From Leptospira terpstrae serovar Hualin str. LT 11-33 = ATCC 700639 (GTDB taxonomy: Bacteria > Spirochaetota > Leptospiria > Leptospirales > Leptospiraceae), in contig NZ_AOGW02000015.1 of assembly GCF_000332495.1 (NCBI RefSeq), positions 2,501 through 66,500 on the forward strand: 64,000 bases of DNA, given 5' to 3'. A program made the translations under genes and the position numbers. Shown in pieces: positions 48,923 through 59,615 of this stretch. A model generated the notes under the pieces. That model was not told the DNA's origin. It saw nothing but the letters and a program-made list of their open reading frames with translations, and ran no database searches. Positions within the stretch are counted from its first letter, which is position 1. Each line of letters opens with the position of its first letter.

Positions 48923-49353
48923 AAAAGGTCCGAAGGAACTGTAATGGAGTTCAAATTGACCGAATCAATCCTGGAATGGTAGGGTTCGATGGGGTCCAGG
49001 TATAGGAAAACGCTGCCCCCCTTGGAAAGCAAGTAATGTTCGATATGTTCCTCAGTGATGATCTCGGAATCGGCAGTATAGAGTATTGGGTTTTCACCGA
49101 GGCCCATATGGACGTGAAATTCCTGATTTGGTAGAAAATCTGATAAATTGAGATAACCGGAACCAAAGTAGAGTCCCGATTGGAAGTAGTATTTATAATA
49201 AACTTTGACTTCAGGGAGAATAAGATTAGGGCGAATGTAACCCAATTCGATCCGCTCGATGGTTCCCACCGTGCGGATTTTCCGAAGTTGGAACCAAACT
49301 TTGCGAATAAAAAAATAGGAAAACAGAAAGACGAGGGGAATGAGGATAGCCAT
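48919..49353 (-). CDS. membrane protein, DUF3592-like
   Basis: 144 residues. One N-terminal membrane helix (ILIPLVFLFSYFFI), then a beta domain (TVGTIERIELGY, KVYYKYYFQSGLYFGSGYLN) that resembles DUF3592. The last ~40 residues have DPIEPYHSRI. It begins 26 bases after clpC on the same strand and its stop overlaps the TPR start. Function unknown. Confidence 0.7.
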   Translation of the reverse strand: MAILIPLVFLFSYFFIRKVWFQLRKIRTVGTIERIELGYIRPNLILPEVKVYYKYYFQSGLYFGSGYLNLSDFLPNQEFHVHMGLGENPILYTADSEIITEEHIEHYLLSKGGSVFLYLDPIEPYHSRIDSVNLNSITVPSDLL

Positions 49354-49379
49354 TTCCGTTCGCCTTTCCGAAAGGCTCT

Positions 49380-51932
49380 CTAAACGAGAGCCAAATCTTT
49401 TTCCTCGGCACTTGGAGAAGAACCGTCATCCTTTTTGGGTGCCTCAGTGTATTCCGTCCACGGTGTTTCTGAATACACAAGTTTCCCCTCTGCTAAATCT
49501 ACAAAAATCTTAGTTGGGTTGTCGTAGACACCTTTCAGAGATTGAACTGCCATATAGTCTTCCAATTCTCTTTGGAACACACGTCTGAGTGGGCGTGCTC
49601 CATAGTTTTGGTCATATCCAATGGTAGCAAAATGTTCTTTAGCAGCAAATGAAAGATCCACAAGCACTTTCTTTTCCGTTAGGCGTTTGTTGAAGTCTTT
49701 CAACATGATATCCACAATGTTTACGATCTCTTCTTTTTTGAGAGGAGCAAAGTAAACGACTTCATCCACACGGTTTAGAAACTCAGGATTGAAATGTTTT
49801 TTCAATTGTTCCCTAGCTTGTTCTGCTTTGTAAGTTTCTCTTTCATCGGCAAAATCCTCAAAACCCAATCGTCCACCTTTCGAAATTTCTTTCGCTGCAA
49901 TGTTCGATGTCATGATGATGATGGTATCGCGGAAGTTTACCTTACGTCCCTTGGTATCTGTTAAATTCCCTTCTTCCATAATTTGGAGTAGAATATTAAA
50001 AAGATCATGGTGCGCTTTTTCGATTTCATCCAAGAGAACCAAACTGTATGGTTTTCTTCTCACGAATTCGGTAAGTTGGCCACCATCATCATATCCTACG
50101 TAACCTGGAGGAGCTCCAATCAGACGAGAAACCGCATGTGGTTCCATGTATTCTGACATATCAATACGTAACATATTGTCTTCAGAACCAAAGAGTTGTT
50201 CTGCGAGTGCTTTTGCAAGTTCCGTTTTTCCCACACCTGTTGGTCCAAGGAAAATAAACGATCCCGTAGGTCGTTTTTCGCTCTTGAGTCCTGTACGGGA
50301 ACGGCGAACGGCACGTGCCACTTTTTCGATGGCTTCGGTTTGTCCCACAATGCGAGTTTTGATGTCTTCTTCCAAATTGAGAAGTTTTGTATTCTCAGAC
50401 TCTTCCATCTTTTTCAAAGGAATTCCAGTCCAGAGGCTAACTACTGATAGGATATCTTCTTCTTCGATGGAAACCGCGTATCCTTCCATTCGTTCTTGCC
50501 ACTGTTTGGTTTTTTCATCCAGAAGGCCTTTTTTACGATTCACTTCATCTCGAACTGCAGCCGCCTTTTCATACTCTTGGCTACGAACTAAATCCTCTTT
50601 TTTCACAGAAAGAGCTTTGATTTCTTCTTCGATCTCTTTGATTTCATTTGGCCGTTGGCAATTGGCAAGGCGAGCTTTAGCACCTGCTTCATCAATGATA
50701 TCAATCGCTTTGTCCGGTAAAAATCGATCGTTGATATAACGATGAGATAATTTCACCGCTTGTTCGATTGCCTTTTCCGTATAACGAACCTTATGATGGG
50801 CTTCGTAAGCTTTTTTCAAACCATCTAAAATCAGAACCGCATCATCAACGGAAGGTTCAAGCACCTTTACCATTTGGAATCTTCTTTCCAAAGCAGAATC
50901 TTTTTCGATGTACTTGCGGTATTCGTTATTGGTTGTCGCACCAATACATTGCAGTTCCCCACGGGCAAGAGCTGGTTTTAAAATGTTTGCTGCATCCACT
51001 GCCCCTTCCGCGGCCCCAGCTCCAATGAGAGTATGTAACTCATCAATAAAGATGATGATGTTTTGCGAAGTAACGATTTCTTTCATGATTTTTTTCAATC
51101 GTTCTTCGAACTCACCACGGTATTTAGTACCTGCAATAAGACTTGCCAAATCAAGGGATAACACTCGTTTGTCGAAAAGGAGATCTGGAACCAACTTTTC
51201 AATCACTGCTTGGGCAAGTCCTTCTACGATGGCAGTTTTACCGACACCGGACTCTCCCACGAGAACTGGGTTATTTTTTGTTTTACGAGAAAGGATTTGA
51301 ATGACCCGTTCGATTTCTTTGGAACGACCAATCACTGGATCTAATTTTTTCTCGCGAGCGAGTTGCGTTAAGTCCCGTGCAAACTCATCTAAAATAGGAG
51401 TTTTACTCTTTTCTTGTCTAGGAGCTGCCGTTTGTTGGGTTTGGCTTTGCGGACCCGATTGAGTCCCCGTGTTTCCACCCACAGCCCCCGAAGGAGGTGC
51501 TCCCAGAAGTCGTAAAATCTCAGATTTAATGACGTTATAATTTACGCTGAAAGATGATAACGATCCACCGGCGATATTATTGTTATCGCGAAGTAGTGCC
51601 AAAAGAATATGTTCTGTTCCCACATAGTTATGTTTGAGGCGTTTTGCTTCCTCTTTAGAAACTTCGATCATTTTTTGGTATTTGTCTTGTCCTTGGCTTA
51701 CATCCAATAACAAGGCACCGGAACCCTCACGAGTTCTCTTTTCGACTTCTTTACGGAGTTCGTTCAAATTGATGTTTAGATTCGTAAGAATCTTAATCGC
51801 GACAGAGTCCTCCTCCCGGAGAAGCCCAAGTAGAATGTGTTCAGGACCGATAAAATCGGAGCCTAAACGTTTAGCCTCATCTTGGGCGATTTCGTTGATG
51901 ACTCTTTTTGCTCTTTTGGTGAATTCCAACAT
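49380..51932 (-). CDS. clpC: ATP-dependent Clp protease ATPase subunit ClpC
   Basis: 850 residues. Two N-terminal Clp repeats ([33 protein letters not shown]), a first AAA domain ([16 protein letters not shown]), a middle domain with a UVR motif ([16 protein letters not shown]) which marks ClpC rather than ClpA or ClpB, and a second AAA domain ([18 protein letters not shown]). It unfolds proteins for ClpP. ClpC in Firmicutes is adapted by McsB and MecA; here a McsA/McsB-like gene lies 60 bases upstream. Confidence 0.96.
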   Translation of the reverse strand: MLEFTKRAKRVINEIAQDEAKRLGSDFIGPEHILLGLLREEDSVAIKILTNLNINLNELRKEVEKRTREGSGALLLDVSQGQDKYQKMIEVSKEEAKRLKHNYVGTEHILLALLRDNNNIAGGSLSSFSVNYNVIKSEILRLLGAPPSGAVGGNTGTQSGPQSQTQQTAAPRQEKSKTPILDEFARDLTQLAREKKLDPVIGRSKEIERVIQILSRKTKNNPVLVGESGVGKTAIVEGLAQAVIEKLVPDLLFDKRVLSLDLASLIAGTKYRGEFEERLKKIMKEIVTSQNIIIFIDELHTLIGAGAAEGAVDAANILKPALARGELQCIGATTNNEYRKYIEKDSALERRFQMVKVLEPSVDDAVLILDGLKKAYEAHHKVRYTEKAIEQAVKLSHRYINDRFLPDKAIDIIDEAGAKARLANCQRPNEIKEIEEEIKALSVKKEDLVRSQEYEKAAAVRDEVNRKKGLLDEKTKQWQERMEGYAVSIEEEDILSVVSLWTGIPLKKMEESENTKLLNLEEDIKTRIVGQTEAIEKVARAVRRSRTGLKSEKRPTGSFIFLGPTGVGKTELAKALAEQLFGSEDNMLRIDMSEYMEPHAVSRLIGAPPGYVGYDDGGQLTEFVRRKPYSLVLLDEIEKAHHDLFNILLQIMEEGNLTDTKGRKVNFRDTIIIMTSNIAAKEISKGGRLGFEDFADERETYKAEQAREQLKKHFNPEFLNRVDEVVYFAPLKKEEIVNIVDIMLKDFNKRLTEKKVLVDLSFAAKEHFATIGYDQNYGARPLRRVFQRELEDYMAVQSLKGVYDNPTKIFVDLAEGKLVYSETPWTEYTEAPKKDDGSSPSAEEKDLALV

Positions 51933-51992
51933 GCCGCACCCTGCCTTTGTTAATTAGACGAACGTCCTTGTTCCCATCATGACCGTACCGGT

Positions 51993-52772
51993 TTAATAGG
52001 AGCCTAGTAAACCAAGAATTTTGTAAAACTGACGTTTTTGAACTGCCAAAGCGTTCTTCCACGAGATTTTTACGACAAGAACTCGGTCTTTTCCGATGTT
52101 CCTCATTCTATGATCGGTGGAAGGAGCAAATTCTATACCAAATTCAGACAATGTTTGCAAAATTGAAAAAAACTCAGAAACGACCTCCGGATCTAGTCCA
52201 AGAAGGAGTGAATCCCTCCTTCCCGCCCCCAAATTGCTAGGACAAGAAGAAACAAACCCAATCCCAGGAAGCTTCGCCCAAAGGGAATTGCGGAACAAAA
52301 ATCGAAAGATAGAAATTTTCTTTTTTTCCCAAAGTAAGTTTTGATTCCCATTCGTGAGAGAATGGGGAGTAATTACTTCCCAACGGATATGGTCTTCCGA
52401 TCCAAGATAAAAACCTGTCCTTGGTTCAAAATCCCCAACGGAATTCTCAAAAGAAAAATCCGTATCCTGAACTAAATCAAAACCCAACCCATTTTCAACT
52501 AACAATTGTTTTGATTTGTCAATCATTGGATCATAATAGGGAAAAAGACTCGATTTTAGATTTCTTGTGATTCGAGTTCGAAAAGACAAAAGCTGAATTG
52601 AGTTTGTATTAGTTTTAAGAAAGGATTCTAAGTTTTTAATTTTGTTTTCTTGGATTTTTGTTTTGCGATTCGGTTTAGGAAAATTAAATATTTGAGCACA
52701 GTGGACACAGCCAAACTTGCCGCTTTTACGAAACTGAATTTCTTTGGTTCCGCAAAAACGACAAAATTTCAT
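51993..52772 (-). CDS. McsA-McsB-like fusion: zinc-finger plus compact arginine-kinase domain
   Basis: 259 residues. The N-terminus has two CxxC pairs (Cys4, Cys7, Cys22, Cys25) like the McsA zinc fingers. From about residue 60 the protein follows the ATP:guanido phosphotransferase fold as in McsB: SFRTRITRNL (ATP-contact Arg), SEDHIR at 125-130 (NEEDH equivalent, second Glu kept), and SCPSNLGAG with the active Cys177. B. subtilis McsB is about 363 residues; the C-terminal ~100-residue domain appears absent. McsB phosphorylates protein arginine to mark proteins for ClpCP, and clpC is the next gene. Start is one base after the lolD stop with no ribosome site, suggesting coupling. Confidence 0.83.
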   Translation of the reverse strand: MKFCRFCGTKEIQFRKSGKFGCVHCAQIFNFPKPNRKTKIQENKIKNLESFLKTNTNSIQLLSFRTRITRNLKSSLFPYYDPMIDKSKQLLVENGLGFDLVQDTDFSFENSVGDFEPRTGFYLGSEDHIRWEVITPHSLTNGNQNLLWEKKKISIFRFLFRNSLWAKLPGIGFVSSCPSNLGAGRRDSLLLGLDPEVVSEFFSILQTLSEFGIEFAPSTDHRMRNIGKDRVLVVKISWKNALAVQKRQFYKILGLLGSY

Positions 52773-52773
52773 C

Positions 52774-53469
52774 TCAATTAACTGGGGTTAGTTGTCCCGA
52801 CACGATCCTGTTTCGTTTATGAGCCATGGAGGCAAGCTCCAAGTCATGAGTCACAAGAATCAAAGAAAACTTAAATTCGTTTTGGAGTTCCTTGATAAGA
52901 TCCATCAAATGCCTTGAGTTGTCTCGGTCCAAGTTCCCTGTTGGTTCGTCTGCCAATATGAGTTGCCTTCTACCCACAAGGGCTCGTGCCACTCCCACAC
53001 GGGCACTTTCTCCACCAGAGAGTTGGGAAGGGAAACTTTCTGTCCTTTCTCCCAGACCTACTTTTTTCAAAATTTCAGTAGCTTGTTGTTTCGCTAAGGA
53101 AGGATTCATCCTTGCTATGAGAAGAGGCATCATCACATTTTCTAAGGCGGTAAAGTCCGGTAACAAAAGGTGTTGTTGGAAGATAAAAGAAATTTTTTCA
53201 GCACGGAAAGTTTCTCTCTGTTTTTCGTTTAAGTTCTTAAGACTTACTCCGCAAACTTCCACCTCACCGTCGTCAAACGAATCCATGGCTCCAAGGATAT
53301 TGAGAAGTGTAGACTTTCCAACACCAGAAGCTCCTTCCACAGACACAATTTCACCAGGCAACACTTCAAAGTCGAGACCTGAAATGATATGATAACGTTT
53401 GTCTACAACCTGGTAGTATTTTTCTAATTTGCGAACAGAAACAGTTGGTTTTACATTAATTTCAGTCAT
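52774..53469 (-). CDS. lolD: ABC transporter ATP-binding protein LolD
   Basis: 231 residues. Walker [14 protein letters not shown]-loop [12 protein letters not shown], signature [15 protein letters not shown], Walker [14 protein letters not shown]-loop LVTHDLEL. Next to a LolC/E-type permease, it is the ATPase that powers release of lipoproteins from the inner membrane. It overlaps the permease by 8 bases. The mcsAB-like gene follows by one base. Confidence 0.9.
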   Translation of the reverse strand: MTEINVKPTVSVRKLEKYYQVVDKRYHIISGLDFEVLPGEIVSVEGASGVGKSTLLNILGAMDSFDDGEVEVCGVSLKNLNEKQRETFRAEKISFIFQQHLLLPDFTALENVMMPLLIARMNPSLAKQQATEILKKVGLGERTESFPSQLSGGESARVGVARALVGRRQLILADEPTGNLDRDNSRHLMDLIKELQNEFKFSLILVTHDLELASMAHKRNRIVSGQLTPVN

Positions 53470-54814
53470 TTCTTATTGTATCCACAGGGTTTAGATTAGC
53501 GGCCATTCGTGCCGGAAAATATCCAGCAAGGCCGGATAGGATAGTTGCTGCAGTTGTTACCATAAAGATAAAAGAAATATCAATATCGACAGGGATATGA
53601 TCAAAATAATAAATATCTTTTGGTACAAGTTCCACTGGATCCCAATCGCCTGGATTGAGTAAACCACCAATCCCATTAATGATCTCAGAGATAACATTGA
53701 TGATGACTTCTAATTTTGTTGCGATGAATATCCCGGTCATACCACCAACAAGTGAAGATAAAATTCCCACGATCATTGCATTCAATGTAAAGATGAGCAA
53801 AATATCATTTGAAGCAAGACCGAGTGCTTTTAAAGTTCCAATGGACCTACGTTTCGCACGGATGAGAGAGTGAACGGTAGCAACCATTCCAAGAGCCGCA
53901 AGAACGATAAAAAGAAAAACAATAATGGAGATGATAGTTTTTTCAAGTCTTAGGGCAGCCAAAAAGTTTTCCTGTTCTTCAGCAATAGTTCTGACTGACC
54001 AAGAAGTTTCATCTTGAATTTTACTATTCCAATTATCTTCGTTTAACCGAGACAAAATTCTTTGTTTGGTAAGTTTTAAATCATCAAGGGAGCGAACCTT
54101 GATTGCCACTTGGTTTACCGCACCTTCCATTTTAAAAAACTCTTGGGCTTGAGGGAGAGACAAAAACACGAACTTAGAGTCGTAATTATAATATCCCGTT
54201 TTGAATAGACCAACCAAACGAAAGGTTTGTACATTCACTTGAACGCCTCGTTCGACAGTAAACCTTCCTCCAGGAACAGCCATCGTGATATCCCGACCAA
54301 GTCCGTATCCGTAAATGGCACTCATCTCTTTTCCCACCACCACGAGTTTCTTCGTATTGATGGCTTGGATTTCATCGCGATCATATTGTAAGATCCGAGG
54401 AAAGTTGGGCAATCCATTCTCCACTAATTTTTCTATCGAGTCCACGGGGACTGCGCGAATCATAATAGGATTAAAATTGTTATTACTTTGGATGAGACCG
54501 TGACTTGTGATATTTCCTTCTACGGAAACAAAGGACTCTGCCAGTTTCGGGTCGGACTTGAGATGGTGAATGACCTTTTCAAAATCATATATCGCCCCTG
54601 AACCATAAGAGTTCTCAATCGTGATATGAGGTCCTCCTTGCCAGAGCGATTCCTTTACTTGTTTTTGGAATCCGTTGAAAATGGAGAGGACTACTACTAG
54701 GAGACCCACTCCGACTGCCATAACAATGAACGACAGCCTGGATTTGATGGAGAGGAAACCCAGCACTCTGGACCCTCGGATGTAACGGATTGTGATTAAA
54801 GAGACGATTCCCAT
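53462..54814 (-). CDS. lolC: lipoprotein-releasing ABC permease LolC/LolE
   Basis: 450 residues. Typical LolC/E N-terminus: [20 protein letters not shown], then [20 protein letters not shown] in the first helix. The periplasmic domain is about 60-300. Three C-terminal helices follow, with [19 protein letters not shown] and [18 protein letters not shown]. Spirochaetes depend heavily on lipoproteins. Only one permease is encoded here, so it probably forms a homodimer (LolF-like). Confidence 0.9.
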   Translation of the reverse strand: MGIVSLITIRYIRGSRVLGFLSIKSRLSFIVMAVGVGLLVVVLSIFNGFQKQVKESLWQGGPHITIENSYGSGAIYDFEKVIHHLKSDPKLAESFVSVEGNITSHGLIQSNNNFNPIMIRAVPVDSIEKLVENGLPNFPRILQYDRDEIQAINTKKLVVVGKEMSAIYGYGLGRDITMAVPGGRFTVERGVQVNVQTFRLVGLFKTGYYNYDSKFVFLSLPQAQEFFKMEGAVNQVAIKVRSLDDLKLTKQRILSRLNEDNWNSKIQDETSWSVRTIAEEQENFLAALRLEKTIISIIVFLFIVLAALGMVATVHSLIRAKRRSIGTLKALGLASNDILLIFTLNAMIVGILSSLVGGMTGIFIATKLEVIINVISEIINGIGGLLNPGDWDPVELVPKDIYYFDHIPVDIDISFIFMVTTAATILSGLAGYFPARMAANLNPVDTIRND

Positions 54815-54874
54815 GATGACCTAATCTTTTTGACAGCTTTCTTCTAAAGATGGATACTGTCAAAAAAGAACCTT

Positions 54875-55861
54875 ATGCCTGAGACACCAAACTATTATTC
54901 TGTCAAAGTAAACCTTCGAGACGAGGCCAACATGGTTTATACCATGATTGCTGCAGTCATTGACCCGGTTGAAACCAAATCGGTGAAGTTTGAGGGAGTT
55001 TCGTGTACAAGCCCACTATCCCTTTTGCCTGTTCGGTCCACATTTCAGGACTTTTACAACCGAATGCAGCGGGTGATCTACAAAGGGGAACAACAAAAGA
55101 ACATTACCAAGTCCCTCCAAGAGCTGATCAAAACTAAATTTGGTTCTGAAAGTTTTTTGGAAGAAATCCTCCATTATATGGATCACAACCTAACAGACCG
55201 TTTAGACTTTGTTTTCAGCGAAATACACAAAAGGACCTCTGGAAACTCCGAACCCAAGGTAGAACTCCATTTTGAACTGATTGATCCAAATGATATTGCC
55301 AAAACTACCGTTGACGAAGAGGAAATTGCAAAAAAAGAAGCTCCTCCAGTAACGCCTGTGCCACAAGCCTCAGGATTTTTAATTCCTGCAGACAAACAAA
55401 TTGTTCAATTCAAATTTCAACTCTCTCCAGTCAATGGAGTCCCTCTCGTAGAACTCAAAGCAGGTGACAATGTGTACATCCGTTTGGTTCCTGGAGATGG
55501 AGTTACAGATTCTATTATCAATACATTGGAATTAAAAGAAGAGTCTGGTGCGATCAAACAAATCCCAGCTAAAATTGTAAACATCTCGAATAACAAGAAT
55601 TTCTCGGAAGTTGTCATCAAAATCAATGAACAAGTCTATGGAAAAATCATTGAAGAAGAAAACTCAGTAAAAATAAAAACAACTGACACCCAACATGGTG
55701 CCGCCAATATTATGAATTCGGTTGCTTCACCGACTGTTGCTGTCTCAAAAGCCAAACAAAATCCGACACTTTCTGCTGATGAAAGTTTCCATTTATGGCC
55801 TTACATAATCATGTTAGTGGTACTCGCCATTGGTATGATGACGATTTTTGTAATTCTATAG
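54875..55861 (+). CDS. tail-anchored protein of unknown function
   Basis: 328 residues. No signal peptide; one C-terminal membrane helix (PYIIMLVVLAIGMMTIFVIL), so it is tail-anchored with its bulk in the cytoplasm. An N-terminal beta segment (YSVKVNLRDEANMVYTM) and a helical part (about 50-130) precede a proline-rich linker and a second beta domain (IVQFKFQLSPVNG, KAGDNVYIRLVPGDG). I do not recognise a family. It is divergent from lolC and forms an operon with the next gene (7-base gap). Confidence 0.7.
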   Translation: MPETPNYYSVKVNLRDEANMVYTMIAAVIDPVETKSVKFEGVSCTSPLSLLPVRSTFQDFYNRMQRVIYKGEQQKNITKSLQELIKTKFGSESFLEEILHYMDHNLTDRLDFVFSEIHKRTSGNSEPKVELHFELIDPNDIAKTTVDEEEIAKKEAPPVTPVPQASGFLIPADKQIVQFKFQLSPVNGVPLVELKAGDNVYIRLVPGDGVTDSIINTLELKEESGAIKQIPAKIVNISNNKNFSEVVIKINEQVYGKIIEEENSVKIKTTDTQHGAANIMNSVASPTVAVSKAKQNPTLSADESFHLWPYIIMLVVLAIGMMTIFVIL

Positions 55862-55868
55862 TCTTTTT

Positions 55869-56888
55869 ATGAAAAAATTGAATAAACAACTCCCGATCAT
55901 TGCCTCTCTATTGATTGCTATTGTAATCCTACACTCTCTCTTTGTTGATTACTCAGTCCAATTCCCGGATTTTATATCTACCGAATCCTCTGAATCTACA
56001 GCGGAATCTATGAAACCGAAGGTAGTTTCTGAAAATGGAGTTTTAAATAGAATTTCTTATTTAGAATCATTTTTGATAGAGTTGGAATCAAGAGAACTCC
56101 CTGTTGATACAGAACAAGAAGAGACAAAAGAAAATATCAAACGAGTATTAGTGGGTCAAAAATTAGTCTTGGGTCTTTCTTTATTTTACTTACTATTAAC
56201 TTTTTCGACAGCTGTTTCGTATGCATTTAGAGCTTGGTTTCATAAATCATTGGCAAATGTTTTTTATCCTGTATCCTTTGTTGTATTAGCTCCCAAAGTA
56301 TTTTACCAACTCAATTTGATCTTACAACAGGAAGTTTTGGCTTACTTCTATTTTGTTTATTTAATAATCACTTATGGAATCAGCGTGATAGCATACCGCA
56401 TGATTTTAAAAAACAAAGAATTAGCGGAAGGATTTCAGTCTTTACAGTTTTCTTCATCTTTAGAAGAAGAAGGCAGATCTCCCAGTAATACAAAAACTGG
56501 ATCTATCTTCGGTCCGATCTTTCATGTGGTGTTTATCATTCTAATTGGAATATTAATCGGAAACTTAATTTACATTCCGCTCTTTCTCTTACAAAAACAT
56601 TATGTAACTGAATTTAGTTACTTTATTTTCTTTTTACTTGGACTTTTATCTTTATTTTATATCTTCAATTACAAAAAAGTGGGTGGAGAAGAGAATAGTA
56701 GTAACTGGATAAACTTAGCTGTAAGTTTTGCTTATCTACAATTTAGGTTTTTGAGAAATAGTTTTTTTGCGGTGTTTAGCACCATTTTGATTGTATTGTT
56801 TGTAACGTTTTTATTTAGTCTGTTACTTTTTAATATTGATTTAATCCAAAACCATTTAGGCCTTTTCGGAAAAGCTACCGAATTCTAA
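55869..56888 (+). CDS. integral membrane protein of unknown function
   Basis: 339 residues with about seven membrane helices: one at the N-terminus (LPIIASLLIAIVILHSLFVD) then a periplasmic segment rich in Glu/Ser (about 35-95) and six further helices. A cytoplasmic loop near 195-210 (SLEEEGRSPSNTKTG) is charged. No domain known to me. It is paired with the tail-anchored protein upstream. Confidence 0.68.
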   Translation: MKKLNKQLPIIASLLIAIVILHSLFVDYSVQFPDFISTESSESTAESMKPKVVSENGVLNRISYLESFLIELESRELPVDTEQEETKENIKRVLVGQKLVLGLSLFYLLLTFSTAVSYAFRAWFHKSLANVFYPVSFVVLAPKVFYQLNLILQQEVLAYFYFVYLIITYGISVIAYRMILKNKELAEGFQSLQFSSSLEEEGRSPSNTKTGSIFGPIFHVVFIILIGILIGNLIYIPLFLLQKHYVTEFSYFIFFLLGLLSLFYIFNYKKVGGEENSSNWINLAVSFAYLQFRFLRNSFFAVFSTILIVLFVTFLFSLLLFNIDLIQNHLGLFGKATEF

Positions 56889-56909
56889 TCCAACAAAACA
56901 AAGGAGTGT

Positions 56910-57656
56910 CTAATGACACTCCGGATCTTTCCCTTTACGCACCAAACACCAAACATTTCCATTTGGATAGTATGTAGACCTAGCAATTAACTCTCCTTCG
57001 TCGGAATAAAGTTCAGAGGCCTCTTTGGTTCCAGTGGGATAATAATAGAACCACTCACCCACTTTTTTATCGTTTTGGTAACTTCCCTTTTCTTCTACTT
57101 TAGTATCCGGGTAATAACGCACCCAATCCCCAGTGCGGAGTCCGCCGTCAAAGTAACCCTTTTCATTCAAACGACCATTACGAAAGTATCTTTGGTAAGA
57201 ACCTGTTTCATTTCCAAGTTCCGCAGAGCGAATCCACAATTGTTTTTTGCGATTCCCTGCTTTGTAATTTTGTTCAATATAAAGTTTACCATCAGAGAAA
57301 TAAAACTTCCAGAGGCCGTCTCTTTCTCCACTGATCATATTTCCTTCCATGATCGTAATTCCAGTCAGGTAGTTTAATTTTTTTCCATACCCGTTAGGTT
57401 GCCCCAAAGCATTCACAGGAATTTCGGCAATTAAGTTTCCATTATCATACCATTCCCGATAGAATCCATCAGCAGTGCTTTGGTAGAGGTTTGTTTTTTT
57501 CTCAAAGTTTGCTTCTTTGGGAACAGAACCAGGTCTGGATGTAGTTGATTTACAAGGTCCAATCAAAAAGCCTGTAGCGAAAATAAAAACTAATAAGGAT
57601 AAAAATATCCAAATCGAATTGTCTTTAATGGGTGTGGATGTGGATGTCATTTTCAT
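56910..57656 (-). CDS. MORN-repeat (YwqK-like) lipoprotein
   Basis: 248 residues. Membrane signal (SIWIFLSLLVFIFATGFLIGPC) with a Cys at its end, so probably a lipoprotein. Six or more repeats of the form Y-x-N-G-x-L/K (WYDNGNLIAEI, YFSDGKLYIE, YFRNGRLNEKGYFDG, YYPDTKVEEKGSY, YYPTGTKEA, YYPNGNVW). This is the YwqK/MORN group common in Leptospira. Function unknown; MORN sheets often bind membranes or proteins. It overlaps the MscS gene by 32 bases. Confidence 0.82.
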   Translation of the reverse strand: MKMTSTSTPIKDNSIWIFLSLLVFIFATGFLIGPCKSTTSRPGSVPKEANFEKKTNLYQSTADGFYREWYDNGNLIAEIPVNALGQPNGYGKKLNYLTGITIMEGNMISGERDGLWKFYFSDGKLYIEQNYKAGNRKKQLWIRSAELGNETGSYQRYFRNGRLNEKGYFDGGLRTGDWVRYYPDTKVEEKGSYQNDKKVGEWFYYYPTGTKEASELYSDEGELIARSTYYPNGNVWCLVRKGKDPECH

Positions 57657-58521
57657 TTTTGAACTTTGTAAGAATTTCTTTCGAGATAAGGATTCGATTG
57701 AGACGTTTCGACCTGATGGGAGTTAAATAACGTAAACACATTAATATAGTGCCTTCTGGTTCTAAAGAAGTATACACAATCGGAGTAGTTTTGCCAAGTC
57801 TTACTAGATAGTTCTTTGACATTTCTCTAATTTTAGATTCTACTAATTCAGGTGCTAAAACCAATTCTTCTTGGAGAATTTGGGCACAAATTTTCTCTGC
57901 TTTTTCCCAATTTGAATTTAAATCCAAATACACACGAAACTCATCCCAAACAAAATCCATAGTTTCAGAAACGATAAAAAATCTATGTAATACAACGTTA
58001 TAATTAGGGAAGTGAATGAGCCTATTTGTGGATTGTTCAAATCTTGGATCAGAGGCAATTTCTAGTAGAGTGAATTTAAAAAAACCAATATTCACAACAT
58101 CACCTTTGATGTTGTCGAGTTCAATACGGTCACCTACTTTAAAACCGTTGGCTCCCATTATCATAAACCAACCCACCATATTGAGCCACACTTCTTTCAG
58201 TGAAATGACAATCCCCGCTCCGGCAAGACCAAGGACCGTAGGCAGGAGTGATAAACTAGAAAAAATAATCGGGAGGTATGCGATTCCAAAGACCATTAGG
58301 AATCCCATACGAGCAACCTTTCTGCGATTGTATTCGTGAACTGCATCAGGAGCTGGTTTGATTCTTTCTACGAGAATCATAGTAATTTTATAAGAGAAAA
58401 TTGCGAATACCACCATGTATCCGAATAGGATCATAGTTTCTGCAAAATCACGGCCGGAGCTTTGGAGTAAAGTTAATGGATTTAAATCCAAATAGAATTC
58501 TTTTAGACTTCCTCCACCCAT
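57625..58521 (-). CDS. MscS-family mechanosensitive ion channel
   Basis: 298 residues. Three membrane helices with the pore helix region LGLAGAGIVISLKEVWLNMVG, then the MscS beta domain (GFKVGDRIELDNIKGDVVNIG, NRLIHFPNYNVV). The C-terminal part follows the alpha/beta domain of MscS. It releases solutes on osmotic down-shock. It begins 2 bases after the aroB stop and the MORN-repeat gene overlaps its 3' end. Confidence 0.88.
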   Translation of the reverse strand: MGGGSLKEFYLDLNPLTLLQSSGRDFAETMILFGYMVVFAIFSYKITMILVERIKPAPDAVHEYNRRKVARMGFLMVFGIAYLPIIFSSLSLLPTVLGLAGAGIVISLKEVWLNMVGWFMIMGANGFKVGDRIELDNIKGDVVNIGFFKFTLLEIASDPRFEQSTNRLIHFPNYNVVLHRFFIVSETMDFVWDEFRVYLDLNSNWEKAEKICAQILQEELVLAPELVESKIREMSKNYLVRLGKTTPIVYTSLEPEGTILMCLRYLTPIRSKRLNRILISKEILTKFKNENDIHIHTH

Positions 58522-58523
58522 TT

Positions 58524-59615
58524 TTATAACTTTCCTTTCTGACGTTTTAGAATTTCAAGGATGGTTTTACGTTCCACAGAAACACCAAACTTTGGTTTTC
58601 CAAAATCTTCTAATAGAACAAATTTTAAAGAAGTGCCTTCCTTTTTTTTGTCATGTTCCATATGTTTAAGAATCTCTTCTGGTTTTTCCTCTAATCGTGT
58701 TGGAAGTTCCAATTGTTTCATAAGAAAAATGGCTTTTTGAAAATTCGATTCTGAAAAACCGACAAGTTCCCGTGACAAAAGTAAAGCTGTCACAAGACCC
58801 ACAGCAACTGCTTCCCCATGAGAGTATTTTTTATATTGGGTTAAAGATTCAATCGCATGACCTGTTGTATGTCCCAAATTTAAAACGGCACGAAGCCCCG
58901 ATTCTTTTTCATCTTGTGAGACAATTCCTGACTTAACTCGGACTGACTCTTCAATCGCATAACGAAGAGTTAGTGAATCCGCAGAATAATCCGAACGCTT
59001 TGATTTAGATATTTTTTCAAAAAAATCGCCGCCATCAAGAAACGCATGTTTTGCGATTTCCGCAAGACCACAACTCCATTCCTTTTCAGGTAAAGTGGAT
59101 AGAGTAAAAAGAGGGGCAAATACAAACTCTGGTTGGTAAAAAGCTCCCACCATGTTTTTTCCAGAATCTACATTGACCGCAACTTTTCCACCAACAGAAG
59201 AATCAACGCAGGCGAGGAGAGTTGTGGGAACTTGGACAAACCTCACCCCCCTTTGGTAGGTGGCAGCAATGAATCCAGCAAAGTCTCCAACGACTCCCCC
59301 ACCAAAGGCAATGACTACTGCCTTTCTATCCGCATCTGTTTCTATAAGTTGGTTGTATACTTTTTTGACTCGATCGATATGTTTGTTCTTTTCTCCGGGT
59401 TTCAGATAAATAAAGGAGAAAGGGGCGCCGAGTGACCTAAGTTCTTTGGTAATGTATTTTTCGTAGATGCCGGCTATTTCGCGACTTGTTAGGACATAAA
59501 CTTTGGAAACTTTGGGTAGGGAATTTAATTTTTCCGTTAGGCCCTGGAAGTCTTCGTGTAACTCGATCGGGTAACGAAAACCCTGTCCGATAATTTCACG
59601 TTCCGATAACTTCAT
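58524..59615 (-). CDS. aroB: 3-dehydroquinate synthase
   Basis: 363 residues, the usual length. NAD-binding GGGVVGDFAGFIAATYQRG, VPTTLLACVDSSVGGKVAVN, metal ligands in ALNLGHTTGHAIES and the second His in YSHGEAVAVG. It converts DAHP to 3-dehydroquinate in aromatic amino acid synthesis. The start overlaps the Nudix stop by ATGA and mscS follows by 2 bases, so it is part of the rnc operon. Confidence 0.96.
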   Translation of the reverse strand: MKLSEREIIGQGFRYPIELHEDFQGLTEKLNSLPKVSKVYVLTSREIAGIYEKYITKELRSLGAPFSFIYLKPGEKNKHIDRVKKVYNQLIETDADRKAVVIAFGGGVVGDFAGFIAATYQRGVRFVQVPTTLLACVDSSVGGKVAVNVDSGKNMVGAFYQPEFVFAPLFTLSTLPEKEWSCGLAEIAKHAFLDGGDFFEKISKSKRSDYSADSLTLRYAIEESVRVKSGIVSQDEKESGLRAVLNLGHTTGHAIESLTQYKKYSHGEAVAVGLVTALLLSRELVGFSESNFQKAIFLMKQLELPTRLEEKPEEILKHMEHDKKKEGTSLKFVLLEDFGKPKFGVSVERKTILEILKRQKGKL

